From Calothrix sp. PCC 7507 (GTDB lineage Bacteria; Cyanobacteriota; Cyanobacteriia; Cyanobacteriales; Nostocaceae), in assembly GCF_000316575.1 (NCBI RefSeq), contig NC_019682.1, forward strand, positions 1,612,001-1,676,000: a stretch of DNA of 64,000 nucleotides. Direction: 5' to 3'. Shown here in pieces: positions 49,702-59,595 of this stretch. Both the position numbers and the translations under genes were made by a program. How positions within the stretch are numbered: position 1 is the stretch's first letter; each line of letters opens with the position of its first letter. The notes under the pieces were generated by a model that made no database searches, was not told where the DNA came from, and was given only the letters and a program-made list of their open reading frames with translations.

Positions 49702-52050
49702 CTATTCAAAGCGCTGATTTTTTTCAGACCAGCGCCTGAGACTATAGTTATCAACATTCTCAACTAGCAACGCTAGAGACTGATCGTCTGAAAGCCTAGC
49801 GATCGCTGTTAATAGTTGCTGTGAATTTTTCTGAAAATCCGTATAGACGATTTTACCACTGTCAGACAGGATGATAGTTCGGGGACGGGGTAGATTTTGT
49901 TCTTGGTTAACAATATTAGATGGTGTCTGCTGCAAAGATGCGATCGCTGCTGCTGAGATAGTCAAAACTATTTCTGGCTTGGCATTATTTGTCAAATCAA
50001 TCACCTGAACAGGCCAATCACCTAACTTCTGCTGCATTTGTTGCAAGTCAGGCATAGCATCATCTGGAATTTCACCGGATTGTTGCAAAGATCCCCAGAC
50101 AGTCGGTAATATTTCCTTAGCAGCTTGCGGATCTCGTTGAGATAGTTCTGCCAAGGTAATGGCAGATGGCTGTACCCATTCCAGTGCTGCATTTGTTAAG
50201 GCTAAAGGTCGGGGCTGGAAAGCATTATTTGGATGCTCAGGCATGATTTGTCCAGCAGCTAATAGCCGCAAAACCCCACCCCGCAATTGTACAGCTTTGA
50301 TGCTGGCAGTGGTCATTTGCTGCTCTCCATTTGGTAGCCAATTAACTATCTGGATTGCAGGGTCAGAACTTAGTCCCAAAATTTCCCATAAAAATTTGGC
50401 AGGTGCAGTTTTAGGTGGTTGCAGATTTGCAAAGGGAGAATTTAACCAGCGTTTGCCGTTATCAAATGCACTCACCGTCATTTGATACCAAACTTCGTTA
50501 TCTGCAAGTTTCAGGTCGGCTTTAGGGTCTAGTTGCAGCCACTCAGCATTTGTTACCTGAGTCATGGGTTGCACCGAACCCACAATCCGGCTAGGGTGAC
50601 TAAAAAGGTCTTGAGAGGTTGATAGTTGATGATTATTGAGTAGTCGTAATAGACCTTGAATATAAGCGCGGGTGTCTGGGGTAATCTGTAACTGCGATCG
50701 CAACCAAGAATTAGCACCTGCTTCTTCTTGTTGAACTGCTAACATCAAGGCCGTCCAAGCTTGGACTTCTCGTCTATTGGGGTTAACTCGTAATGCTGCT
50801 TGTGTACGCTTCCATAACCGTCCCCCATCTGCCTTGAGTAAAGCAGCAATTTCTGGGACATTCTGTGGCGATGCTTCAAATACTTGTAAAGCCTTTTGCC
50901 AACGACCATCTATCAAATCTGCCAGCGCCTGCTGACCAGGACTTGCCCAACTTTTTTCGGCTTGGGTTTTGGTAAGTTGGGAGTGCAAGCGAATCATATC
51001 GATTTGTGCTTGCGCCGCCGGGGGAAAAATGTCTTTGCGTTGTTTCTGGAGAGATTGCAGCCTCTCAAAGGCTGGTGTCCACAGTCCACTTTCAGCCATT
51101 AACAGGGCATTTTGGTAAGCAGAATCCTGGAGGACTGGTGGTTTGAGGGAAATTTCTTCAAGTTGGATAGGGTTGAGGAATAAATTCACAGATTTGACTT
51201 GGTAAATCTGTAGTTGTGGTTCTAAACCGACTGTTTGATCAATAACTAACTCTTTGGCATGACCACCAGTCACCTGCTGCCATTTAGGCACTTGTCCGCT
51301 AAGACTTTTCCAAGACAGCAGTTGTTGGAGATTGTGGCGTTCTTGATTGTAGTAGACAATGTGACCGTAGGCGATCGCACCTGTACCTTGTTGGCGCTGA
51401 CCCGACAAATAAAACCAAATCCCTGCTGATGGTGTCTTACCTTCAAAGCGTTGCACTGCATTTAATGGTAGGGAAGTAGTCGCTTCTTGATGTGCTGATT
51501 CAGCATCAGCAGCCAACACAAAAGACTCATCTAGCCCAGTTACAGGTAGTTGATTCACTAGATGGTAATATTTTTCGGTCTGGGATGCGTATTCTAAATC
51601 TGGCGATCGCTGGTAAACCTTGAGTGCCACCAGTACGCGACAATTAGATTGACAATTTGCTCGCTGCTGGAAAACAGGCAGTAAAAATGAGTTTTCCTGA
51701 TTGTCATCCAGAGGTAAAGTGTCCCCAGCGATTTGTTTTCGGTTACTGAGGCTGAGTTGAATTTGTTTGAGGGTTTGGGGTCTTTCGGAGTTACCCAGAG
51801 AGATTTGTGCCCATTCAGGTAAAAATTTATTCAGCCAGCCGATTTGTTCTGGATTGAAAATGAATAAAATACTCAGCCAGACAATAACTATTATTGAGCC
51901 AGCACTACCCATTAAAATAGCGATCGCGAACGTTGAAGACAGCCAATTTCCCTGTTTGGCTTGTGTTTCGGAGACATGTTTGATTGCACCTGTATGAGGT
52001 CGATAGAGCCATGAGCGCTTTGGCGTCACCTTTCGCAACCGATTTGCCAT
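49702..52050 (-). CDS. Large membrane-anchored hypothetical protein
   Basis: A 782-residue protein. The basic N-terminus (MANRLRKVTPKRSWLYRP) and one membrane helix near residues 38-66 (FAIAILMGSAGSIIVIVWLSILFIF) indicate an inner-membrane anchor with the long C-terminal part on the other side. CQSNCRVLVALKVYQRS contains two cysteines that could pair. The middle (about 310-450) is helical with TPR-like composition (MAESGLWTPAFERLQSLQKQ). I recognise it only as a type of large conserved cyanobacterial protein without a role. It is transcribed alone. Confidence 0.75.
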   Translation of the reverse strand: MANRLRKVTPKRSWLYRPHTGAIKHVSETQAKQGNWLSSTFAIAILMGSAGSIIVIVWLSILFIFNPEQIGWLNKFLPEWAQISLGNSERPQTLKQIQLSLSNRKQIAGDTLPLDDNQENSFLLPVFQQRANCQSNCRVLVALKVYQRSPDLEYASQTEKYYHLVNQLPVTGLDESFVLAADAESAHQEATTSLPLNAVQRFEGKTPSAGIWFYLSGQRQQGTGAIAYGHIVYYNQERHNLQQLLSWKSLSGQVPKWQQVTGGHAKELVIDQTVGLEPQLQIYQVKSVNLFLNPIQLEEISLKPPVLQDSAYQNALLMAESGLWTPAFERLQSLQKQRKDIFPPAAQAQIDMIRLHSQLTKTQAEKSWASPGQQALADLIDGRWQKALQVFEASPQNVPEIAALLKADGGRLWKRTQAALRVNPNRREVQAWTALMLAVQQEEAGANSWLRSQLQITPDTRAYIQGLLRLLNNHQLSTSQDLFSHPSRIVGSVQPMTQVTNAEWLQLDPKADLKLADNEVWYQMTVSAFDNGKRWLNSPFANLQPPKTAPAKFLWEILGLSSDPAIQIVNWLPNGEQQMTTASIKAVQLRGGVLRLLAAGQIMPEHPNNAFQPRPLALTNAALEWVQPSAITLAELSQRDPQAAKEILPTVWGSLQQSGEIPDDAMPDLQQMQQKLGDWPVQVIDLTNNAKPEIVLTISAAAIASLQQTPSNIVNQEQNLPRPRTIILSDSGKIVYTDFQKNSQQLLTAIARLSDDQSLALLVENVDNYSLRRWSEKNQRFE

Positions 52051-52296
52051 TTGTTTTTCTCAGTCAATCCAGTAAGTATTTTTAGGCTTGGTATTCTATC
52101 TTTTATACTCTCGCTTTTCAATATTGCCCATTCTGGGGATGAGGGGCAGGGAGATGGGGGCAGGGGGAGAATAATTCTTGACCTATTGCCTATTGCCTAT
52201 TGCCCAATTCAGTAAATTTCCCCATGTCACCACTAGATAATTTTGAATACACTCAATACTTAAGTATGTGAATAAAATATTAAAGAGTATAAAAAG

Positions 52297-53997
52297 TTGA
52301 AAATTAGACTGATGTGGCTCGCATGGTTAATAATTGCGGGAATTCATGGATTTGAACAAAAAGCCATAGCTCAAGAGGATAGCCTCCCAGCAGCAAAGGA
52401 GAGTACAGATTTAACTTCATCTCCTCTGTTCCTCTCTCCATCGCCTGTAGATCAGTCTTTGTCAGAAAGTGATGAACCGATGGCGCAAGTCACATCGGTT
52501 TCACAACTGAAGGATGTACAACCTACAGATTGGGCGTTCCCAGCATTGCAGTCTTTGGTGGAACGCTACGGCTGCATCGCAGGTTATCCAGATAATAGCT
52601 ATCGCGGGAATCGGGCTTTAACTCGGTATGAATTTGCCGCAGGTGTAAATGCTTGCCTGGATAGAGTCAACGAGTTAATTGCTACAAGCACTAGTGATTT
52701 AGTCAGTCGTGAAGATTTAGCCACCCTGCAAAAATTACAGTCAGAATTTGCCAACGAATTAGCAATGTTGCGGGGTCGAATTGATAGTTTAGAAGCCCGT
52801 ACCAACGACGTTGCAGCCAACCAATTCTCTACAACAACTAAACTAAGTGGACTGTTAATAGTTGGTGTCCAAGGACGGAGTAGTAATCGTGGTGATGTTA
52901 ATCCTAGAGATGGGATCAAAGATACTAATGATAGTGGTACAAATATTAACCTGATCTCCCTAACCCAGCTATCTTTAACTACTCAATTCACGCCCCGCAG
53001 TTACTTATTTACAAGTCTGTTATATGGTAAAGGTGGTACTAGCCCAAGATTTAATAACAATGATGTCACTCGCGACAGAGTTTCTCGTAATGATGTTCTA
53101 CTTGGCTACGAATTTCCTACAAATAACGTCATCATTAACCACCTCCATTATCACTGGCTGGTTGCCGACAACTTAGCAGTGATGGTGGGAACAGAAGGCG
53201 TTAACATGACGAATGCTTTCCGAGGTCCAAATCAAGTAGAAAGTGCAGCTACAGGACCATTGTCACTTTTTGCACAAAGAAACCCAATTTTAAATATGGG
53301 GTTTGGTCACGGTGGTCTAGCTGTTGATTGGCAATTTGCCAAACGTGCTAGTTTACAGGCTGTTTATTCTAGTTATCAACCCGGAAATCCTGGTAAAGGC
53401 AGCGGTTTATTTGATGGTAATACCACTACAGGTGTGCAACTACTGTTAACACCAACTGATGCTGTAGATTTGAGTTTATATTATGTGAATAATTACTCTT
53501 CTGATGGTTGTTTGCTGACTTTTGTGGGTGATGAATGTTTAACTGCAAAATCAGAACCTCTACAAACTAATGCTGTTGGTGCTACTGTAACATGGCAAAT
53601 TTCGCCCCGGATTACCTTCGGTGCTTGGGGTGGTTATACTACTTCTTATATTCCTGGGCGATCGGGAAATGTAGAAACAACAAATTATATGTTATTTCTC
53701 AATTTCCCAGATTTGTTTGCTAAAGGTAATTTAGGTGGAATTTATATTGGACAGCCACCCAAAATTACAAATAGCAATCTAACTGACGGTAGCAATGTTC
53801 CTGACTCGATTAATACAGGATTAGGACGTGCAGGTGGACAACCAGGAACGACTACTCAAATCGAAGCATTTTATCGGTTCCAACTCACAGATAACATCAG
53901 TATTACACCAGGGATAATTCACATTTTGGAACCTGGAAATACACCAGATAGCGACCCAGTTACTATTGGTATTCTGCGGAGTACATTTATTTTTTGA
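52297..53997 (+). CDS. SLH/OprB-type porin (iron uptake porin family)
   Basis: A 566-residue outer-membrane protein. After a signal peptide (MKIRLMWLAWLIIAGIHG..., cleavage near AIAQ) comes an S-layer homology domain at about 68-130 (DVQPTDWAFPALQSLVERYG, YRGNRALTRYEFAAGVNACL), a short coiled coil, and an OprB-like beta-barrel ending in a terminal phenylalanine (STFIF). Cyanobacterial porins of this layout are annotated as iron uptake porins, although the substrate is usually not shown. The start is a TTG at 52297, which keeps the basic residues of the signal; an ATG follows at 52312. It is convergent with a paralogue. Confidence 0.88.
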   Translation: MKIRLMWLAWLIIAGIHGFEQKAIAQEDSLPAAKESTDLTSSPLFLSPSPVDQSLSESDEPMAQVTSVSQLKDVQPTDWAFPALQSLVERYGCIAGYPDNSYRGNRALTRYEFAAGVNACLDRVNELIATSTSDLVSREDLATLQKLQSEFANELAMLRGRIDSLEARTNDVAANQFSTTTKLSGLLIVGVQGRSSNRGDVNPRDGIKDTNDSGTNINLISLTQLSLTTQFTPRSYLFTSLLYGKGGTSPRFNNNDVTRDRVSRNDVLLGYEFPTNNVIINHLHYHWLVADNLAVMVGTEGVNMTNAFRGPNQVESAATGPLSLFAQRNPILNMGFGHGGLAVDWQFAKRASLQAVYSSYQPGNPGKGSGLFDGNTTTGVQLLLTPTDAVDLSLYYVNNYSSDGCLLTFVGDECLTAKSEPLQTNAVGATVTWQISPRITFGAWGGYTTSYIPGRSGNVETTNYMLFLNFPDLFAKGNLGGIYIGQPPKITNSNLTDGSNVPDSINTGLGRAGGQPGTTTQIEAFYRFQLTDNISITPGIIHILEPGNTPDSDPVTIGILRSTFIF

Positions 53998-54067
53998 TTT
54001 TCCTTTATAGGGTCATTGGTCATTGGTCATTTGTCATTTCTCCTTCATCCCCCTGATCTCGCTAAAG

Positions 54068-55762
54068 TTAGAAATTGAAAGTAGTTCGTAGGGTACCAAT
54101 CACTGCATCGCTGTTGTTCTGAGTTTGACCTGGACTTGTTAACCAAATTATTCCAGGGGTGATGGAAATGTTGTCAGTGAGGCGATATTTATAGAAGCCT
54201 TCTATATGATAAGGGCGATCGCCTCCCACACTTCCTAAGTATGGTTGGGCACCAGCAAAAATACCTAAGACGTTGCCTTTTTTACCTAAGTCTGGTAAAG
54301 CTACTCCCAGTCCATAGCTCCAAACTTCGCCATTATTATTGACACCCAAGCCTGTAATATCGCTGTAAAGTAAAAAGCCGCTAATTGAGAGTTTGTCGCT
54401 AGGTTTGAAAGCCGCGCTCAAACCATAGGAATTACTTTCGTAAGGATTCCCACCACCAACAAAGTTGGCTTGTGAAGTACCAACTACAGCACCAGTAACA
54501 GATCCGGCATCGAATAAAGCGCTACCTGCACCATGATAACCGTGGACATAGGTCGCAGCGAAAGAAAGGCGATCGCCAACATTCAAATTCAACTGTGCAA
54601 GTGCTGCATAGTTACCCTCAAATAAGCCTGAACCTGGACTAGGATTATTCGCTTGCGATGCCAAATAACCCAGGGTTAGTGAAGGTTTGAAAGTACTATT
54701 GCCGCTACCAAAAGCTAAATTAACACCCAAACCCGCACCACCACCAATCCGATAAATCGGACTTTCGGAAGCAAAGGTAGACAAAGCACCGTTACCTCCG
54801 TCGAAATCCTCAAAGTATGGATTATTAGTAGGAACGTAATCGCTTTGAATAGCTCCGCTAGCAGCTACGTATATCTGAGAGTTACCAATCGGGAAGTAAT
54901 AAGCCAACCAATCAATAGCAGCACCATTGTTGGTATTGGGGGATAGATTAAAAGTCTGAGTCCCCTCAAATGTTCCACCTGGTAAAGCCAATGTACTCGC
55001 GTTACCGGCAGCAATCCGAGTGTGTAGGGTATCTTTGCCTGTGAAGCTAGTTTGTAAATCTAAACGTACCCTACTTTGGAAAGCAGTATTATTGTTATCG
55101 TTGTTGCCAAAGCTGTCAGTAACAGCGAAAATTGCCTCACCAACTAGCTTGGTGGTTGTGGAAAACTGGTGTGCTTCTAGTTGAGCAGTCCGTGTTTCTA
55201 GCGCATCTACTCGACCGCGCAACGTTGCTAACTCGGCTTTGAATTCCTCTTGCAAACGCTGGATAGTCGCCAAATCCTGTTTTGTTGCTAAGTCAGCAGT
55301 TGCTGTCGCAATCAGTTCATTAACTCTATCCAAACAAGCATTCAAACCCGCAGCAAATTCATAACGGGTCAAAGCACGGTTGCCACGATAAGTACCGTTA
55401 GGATATCCTGCAATACAACCATAACGCTCAACTAGAGATTGCAACGCTTGGAATGCCCAATCAGTTGGCTGTACATCAGAAAACTGAGAAACTGACGTGA
55501 TTTGCGACAGTGAATTTTGGCTAGAAGCTTCATTTTCTAAAACATTATTCTCATCAGTCTTGACTTGGGCAAGCAATTGTTGATTAACTGGTGATTTCTC
55601 TGCTGAAATAACAAATCTTGGCACTTCTGCCAACGCGACGTTTGCTTTCTCTCCTTCAGAATCACTAGGTATTTCAGCAGCCTTTACACTAGCTGAAATA
55701 AATACTATCATTCCCACAACCGCTGGAGTTAATGCCAAAGTTTTCCACATTAGCTGAGACAT
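54068..55762 (-). CDS. SLH/OprB-type porin (iron uptake porin family), paralogue
   Basis: A protein of about 564 residues with the same layout as the porin at 52297-53997: signal peptide (MSQLMWKTLALTPAVVGMIV, ending near VKAA), SLH domain (DVQPTDWAFQALQSLVERYG, YRGNRALTRYEFAAGLNACL), coiled coil (LQEEFKAELATLRGRVDALE) and an OprB barrel ending in phenylalanine (TLRTTFNF). The frame extends to a TTG at 55783, but the ATG at 55762 gives a normal signal peptide. The two porins are convergent with 70 bases between their stop codons. They probably arose by inverted duplication followed by divergence in the barrel. Confidence 0.88.
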   Translation of the reverse strand: MSQLMWKTLALTPAVVGMIVFISASVKAAEIPSDSEGEKANVALAEVPRFVISAEKSPVNQQLLAQVKTDENNVLENEASSQNSLSQITSVSQFSDVQPTDWAFQALQSLVERYGCIAGYPNGTYRGNRALTRYEFAAGLNACLDRVNELIATATADLATKQDLATIQRLQEEFKAELATLRGRVDALETRTAQLEAHQFSTTTKLVGEAIFAVTDSFGNNDNNNTAFQSRVRLDLQTSFTGKDTLHTRIAAGNASTLALPGGTFEGTQTFNLSPNTNNGAAIDWLAYYFPIGNSQIYVAASGAIQSDYVPTNNPYFEDFDGGNGALSTFASESPIYRIGGGAGLGVNLAFGSGNSTFKPSLTLGYLASQANNPSPGSGLFEGNYAALAQLNLNVGDRLSFAATYVHGYHGAGSALFDAGSVTGAVVGTSQANFVGGGNPYESNSYGLSAAFKPSDKLSISGFLLYSDITGLGVNNNGEVWSYGLGVALPDLGKKGNVLGIFAGAQPYLGSVGGDRPYHIEGFYKYRLTDNISITPGIIWLTSPGQTQNNSDAVIGTLRTTFNF

Positions 55763-56292
55763 TTTTTCTGTTTTCCTCTCCAATAAATCCCTGATTTAAT
55801 AGCTGCGAATAAGACAAAAAAGGTAAAAAATCACCTAAACTAGTGATTTTAATTTAATAGTTGACAACTGCCAATAAAAATTAAAACTCCATTTTAGGAA
55901 CTGCGAGCAGACATCTATTTAGGTTTCAGATAAACCAATTTGCCTAAATGCAACCATTAGCAAGGTATAGAAAATATTCATTCGTTTAGGTTAGCAGAGT
56001 ATATCAAATTACACCACTTTTTTTGTGCATAAATTTCATATTTTTTATGCTCAAATTGATTTGAGTATTTCTGTAACAAATAATACGGAAAATCAAATTT
56101 TGGTTGTAAAAACTTAAGTCAACCTCTAATTTCCTCCCTTAGTTATAGACTGAAATCTATCTCAGGGTAGACTTAAGCCCAATAAGAATACTCATCAGTA
56201 TTTTTACTGTTTGTGTTTGCACTTCACGACTGGCAATCCATTCTTTGAGAAAGACATAACTATTAGCTACTTTAGGAACTATAGCAGTCTGC
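55763..56292. other. AT-rich spacer upstream of the porin
   Basis: About 500 bases without a coding frame of note. GCATAAA and TTTATGC (near 56027) form a 7-bp stem, and long A/T runs are present. It should contain the porin promoter. No Fur-box-like palindrome could be assigned with confidence. Confidence 0.4.
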
Positions 56293-56616
56293 TTTGATTT
56301 TTGAACTATATGTAGGGTGGGCAATGCCCACCAAAACCAGGATCTGGTGCAGGGCTGTTTCGTTCCCTCTCAAACAGGATTTGTCAAGATGGTTAGCGAT
56401 AAAAATCATAAGTATGGGTAACGATGAAACAGAATATTCAGCACATAAATAACAGTACGATTGTCTATTTTCTCGATACCCAGGTAGCAAAATCATCAAT
56501 TTTATTTTGCTAGAACCCTTGATTTTTCAAGCTTCTTAGGGAATGAAACAGCCCTGGGATCTGGTGGGCATTGCCCACCCTGCGGGTACTACACTTAGGT
56601 TTGTTCAAAAATCAAA
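56293..56616. repeat. Double-palindrome element with 14-bp terminal inverted repeats, split by a MITE
   Basis: TTTGATTTTTGAAC (56293-56306) and its reverse complement (56603-56616) enclose two GTGGGCAATGCCCAC-type palindromes. The MITE at 56350-56556 sits between the palindromes. Without it and one copy of the 10-bp target the middle aligns with 40071-40124 and 22933-22987. Confidence 0.8.
56350..56556. mobile_element. MITE copy 3 (207 bp)
   Basis: Left end CAGGGCTGTTTCGTTCCCT, right end (opposite strand) CAGGGCTGTTTCATTCCCT. The 10-bp GGATCTGGTG is repeated at 56340-56349 and 56557-56566. It lies inside the palindromic element at 56293-56616. No credible coding frame is inside, so it must be moved by a transposase in trans. 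Confidence 0.9.
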
Positions 56617-56634
56617 TATGATTCCTATAGTTAT

Positions 56635-58095
56635 TTACGCGACGATGCCGTTAGCTTTCATACTATTTCTAGACTTCAGCTTTTTATTATTGACCTTAAT
56701 CTGTGGCAAGTCTTTTTTATCTTTGTAAAAGTAACAAATTTCTACCAGGGTCGGCCATATTTCTAGAGATGCGTGAAATTGACTAATGACATCATCAATA
56801 ATTCTAGAGACATTTTGCTGAAAAAAGTCAGGTTCAAATCCATAAAATACCCTCCATAGGTTAGCAGCAAATAATTGCAGAGAATGTTTACGTTCTTCAT
56901 TTTGGGTAGATAAGGATGCTTTAACTACCTCAGCATGGAGATCAGAGATTTTTTCTAGAATTTCCTCTGAGTCCTGTAATGTGACTTCGCCAGAGTAATG
57001 AAATTTGATACCTAGATCATTCAGTTCATAAACACTACTTTTAATTTTCTTTTTCAGTAGACTACAGATTTCCTCATTAAACATTTCACTAGCAAGAGGA
57101 TTACGCATGTAATTATTGCGAATATGGTTTTGCACAGCATCAACATGTGCAGCCACAACACCTGGTTGCTGTATCCAGAGTCTGTAAATATAATCTTCAA
57201 ACCTGAGTCTGGTAGGAAAAAAAGGTGGTAGTCCTAGCTGATTATCGTATCCAGCAACACCACAATCCATTCTCCAGTTTTTATTAGTAACTACAGGTCT
57301 AAAATTAGTCAGAATATAAAAATCATTCAGGTCATTTGGGTCAATTTGATTGTCATCGTTGAGATACATATGCACAAAATCAAGTGTATCGATATCGTTG
57401 GTTCCTGTCCGGAATGTCTGGGCTATCTTGACGACAGCATCATCAGATACCTCACCTTGTCGCAATAAAAGGCTATTTTCTCGAAAGTAACCTTTTGTGG
57501 TGTTAGTTTCTAAATCCATTGCCGTATCAACTACTAATTCTCCAGTCTCGAAGTTTTCTGGTATATTGCTAACTTTTTCACCGAGAACATCTTCAAAAGC
57601 AGTGAGTAAGTCAAAAGACTTATGGACAAAGCCACTTTCTTGGCTGGATTTTATCAGTTTACCTCGACATATTTCATTTGCTAATAAAGACTCTCGACTG
57701 GTTTCTATTAATGCATCAGGGCGCATATCATCATCTGCGCTAACCATTAAATGTCCGAGGGTATACATTAGTGTAAAGTTGCGATTCCCTCCATAACTAG
57801 GTCTAAACAAGTTTTTGACCAGTGATTCTAGCTTGCGATCGCGCAGTCTTTCGTTTAAAAATGTAATAAATTGGTCTTTCTCGTAGGGACCAACATAAAA
57901 CACGTCATTGACCGTCTTAGTCTGCTCTAGAAGTGGGTAGTATTTCTCATAGTTAGCTACGCTAGAATCATCAAAAACGATAATTTTTAGAGCATGTCCA
58001 TTTGCCCAAAAATTATCATCATATCTTTCGATTGTCTGTGCTACATCTCTGAGTCGATGGGTGGGAATTACAAAAACAGTCTCTTTCTGTCTCAT
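56635..58095 (-). CDS. Glycosyltransferase-like protein of unknown specificity
   Basis: A 486-residue soluble protein. The N-terminus (ETVFVIPTHRLRDVAQTIER, then LKIIVFDDSS) looks like a GT-A type nucleotide-sugar-binding fold, and HLMVSADDDMRPDALIE supplies a DxD-like metal motif near residue 120. The remainder (ENFETGELVVDTAMDLETNT, RLRFEDYIYRLW) fits a GT2-like catalytic half, and the C-terminus is helical. The acceptor is unknown. It is followed on its upstream side by a small DUF7219-like gene 40 bases away, so it is probably the last gene of a minus-strand operon. Confidence 0.6.
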   Translation of the reverse strand: MRQKETVFVIPTHRLRDVAQTIERYDDNFWANGHALKIIVFDDSSVANYEKYYPLLEQTKTVNDVFYVGPYEKDQFITFLNERLRDRKLESLVKNLFRPSYGGNRNFTLMYTLGHLMVSADDDMRPDALIETSRESLLANEICRGKLIKSSQESGFVHKSFDLLTAFEDVLGEKVSNIPENFETGELVVDTAMDLETNTTKGYFRENSLLLRQGEVSDDAVVKIAQTFRTGTNDIDTLDFVHMYLNDDNQIDPNDLNDFYILTNFRPVVTNKNWRMDCGVAGYDNQLGLPPFFPTRLRFEDYIYRLWIQQPGVVAAHVDAVQNHIRNNYMRNPLASEMFNEEICSLLKKKIKSSVYELNDLGIKFHYSGEVTLQDSEEILEKISDLHAEVVKASLSTQNEERKHSLQLFAANLWRVFYGFEPDFFQQNVSRIIDDVISQFHASLEIWPTLVEICYFYKDKKDLPQIKVNNKKLKSRNSMKANGIVA

Positions 58096-58135
58096 ACAAT
58101 GTGTTCAGTTTGCTCAAATAAGTTTATAAATTAGG

Positions 58136-58390
58136 TCAGTCAATTTCTAGGTTCTTTTTACTAGCTTTCAACTGCTTCCAAAGTGCGCGGATTTGACTAT
58201 AGGCTTCTTCCGGTGAGAGTTTTCCGCCTGTTTCTAAACCAGTGATATAACCAACTTTTTGAGAAAATTCTTGGAGGTTTGCATTAAAAACTAAATTCTC
58301 TGGTGTCACTTGACCGTGATAGCAACTATGAGGATAGAGAAATTGGTTTTTATCAGTTTGATTGAGTCTTATCATTTCATTTGTTGACAT
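58136..58390 (-). CDS. Small DUF7219-like protein
   Basis: An 84-residue soluble protein: FLYPHSCYHGQVTPENLVFN, then NLQEFSQKVGYITGLETGGK, then LSPEEAYSQIRALWKQLKASK. This matches my memory of a small cyanobacterial family (DUF7219) without known function. It lies between the pentapeptide-repeat gene (18 bases) and the glycosyltransferase-like gene (40 bases), which implies one transcript. The family name is less certain than the pattern. Confidence 0.6.
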   Translation of the reverse strand: MSTNEMIRLNQTDKNQFLYPHSCYHGQVTPENLVFNANLQEFSQKVGYITGLETGGKLSPEEAYSQIRALWKQLKASKKNLEID

Positions 58391-58408
58391 GCTTTTTCAG
58401 CAAGCATT

Positions 58409-58933
58409 TCAAATTTTATATGTAGGCTTGTCACAGCGATCGGATGTCATCCCGTTTGGTAGTATAGTTTTGCAGAGAATAACCGAATGACTATCCTGAA
58501 TATTATTAACTTTGGCAGCTTTTTCCAGATTTGCATGACTGAGATTAGCATTTCTAAAGACGGCTCTTTCCCAGTTAGATGCTGCTAAATTCGCACCCTG
58601 GAAATTGGTGTCAACTAGCAAAGTATTTTTCAGGGTTGCGCCAGTCAAATCTGCTCCCTGCAAGTTGGCAGAGCGGAGGTCTGTCCACTCTAAATTTGCA
58701 TAGCGTAAATTAGCATTTTTGAGGTTAGCTCCCTGAAGGTCTGTTGAACGCAGATCGATTTTTTCTAAGTTTATTCCTGCTAAATTAACTCCTGCTAAAT
58801 TACAGCCTACACATTTCCTTGTGATTAAAAGCTGTTCAATCTTCCGCTGTTGCAGAAAGTTATTACCTTGAGAAATCAGATATGGAGTCAGGGAAAAAAT
58901 TACAAAAATCAAGGGACGCAAGTAGGTAATCAT
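58409..58933 (-). CDS. Pentapeptide-repeat protein
   Basis: A 174-residue protein. One hydrophobic N-terminal segment (PLIFVIFSLTPYLISQG) is followed from about residue 45 by roughly 17 pentapeptide units of the A(D/N)LxX type (VNLAG, INLEK, IDLRS, TDLQG, ANLKN, ANLRY, and so on), which fold into a right-handed quadrilateral beta-helix. Two cysteines in CVGCNLAG and two near the end (LCK, RCDK) may pair. The helix is probably outside the cytoplasmic membrane or anchored to it. Its role is unknown; such proteins often mediate protein contacts. Confidence 0.85.
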   Translation of the reverse strand: MITYLRPLIFVIFSLTPYLISQGNNFLQQRKIEQLLITRKCVGCNLAGVNLAGINLEKIDLRSTDLQGANLKNANLRYANLEWTDLRSANLQGADLTGATLKNTLLVDTNFQGANLAASNWERAVFRNANLSHANLEKAAKVNNIQDSHSVILCKTILPNGMTSDRCDKPTYKI

Positions 58934-58989
58934 TTGTAAATTCTCAAGTATCCTCTGAGGATATACTTTGATGTCAGCAAAAGGTTTAA

Positions 58990-59364
58990 TTATTGCAGGT
59001 GGGAATTGGTGAGTGTGTTTGCATCTATTAAATTGTCAGTATTGCTGAGTATATCCCGTTCTGCCAATAAACAATTATTAGGTGAATAGTACAGAGGATG
59101 GGTTTTCTTGAGAGTGACTTTGAGAGTAGGAATCATCATAGGATTTATCGCGATCGCTAGGATATAATCTCCAGAATAGATAGTAGGATTATCTTTGCCT
59201 AAAATCACATTACCGTCTCTGGAAACCCCTAATAAATGACATTTTTCAGGCAACTTAATTTCTGCTAGATTATTACCGCAATAGATACTGTTTGGTTGAA
59301 TGAAAACACTGAGTAGGTTTGGCTCAGTAAATTTTTGATATTCAAACAAAGAATTATCGTACAT
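58990..59364 (-). CDS. RCK_C (TrkA-C)-like domain protein
   Basis: A 124-residue protein. Residues 12-85 (PNLLSVFIQPNSIYCGNNLA, LPEKCHLLGVSRDGNVILG, YSGDYILAIAINP) resemble the RCK_C or TrkA-C domain that binds small ligands, including c-di-AMP, and gates potassium transporters. It has no membrane segment or second RCK domain, so it would act in trans. It lies on the same strand downstream of the Ser/Thr kinase and kdp genes, which suits a role in potassium control. Both the fold and the role are inferred. Confidence 0.55.
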   Translation of the reverse strand: MYDNSLFEYQKFTEPNLLSVFIQPNSIYCGNNLAEIKLPEKCHLLGVSRDGNVILGKDNPTIYSGDYILAIAINPMMIPTLKVTLKKTHPLYYSPNNCLLAERDILSNTDNLIDANTLTNSHLQ

Positions 59365-59595
59365 CTTGATTTTTTAACCTAATGTCAGGATTAAGTGATT
59401 ATTCAGAAGGGTTATTTACTAATAAGTATATTTTTAATTATTGGCAAAAGCTATGTATAAGTTAGTATATATATGTGCTTTTGAAACTGGAATATCTATA
59501 TTTCCAGATATATATTTGCTGTTTTCAATGGTGTGGGAAATGTCGCTACACATAAGATTAAGTTGTGGTTAACTTGCAAAATGCAAATTAATGTG

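Noticed and set aside
54068-54090. Single duplicated porin gene split by a frameshift
   Set aside because: The two porins are convergent, complete, and have separate signal peptides, so they are two genes.
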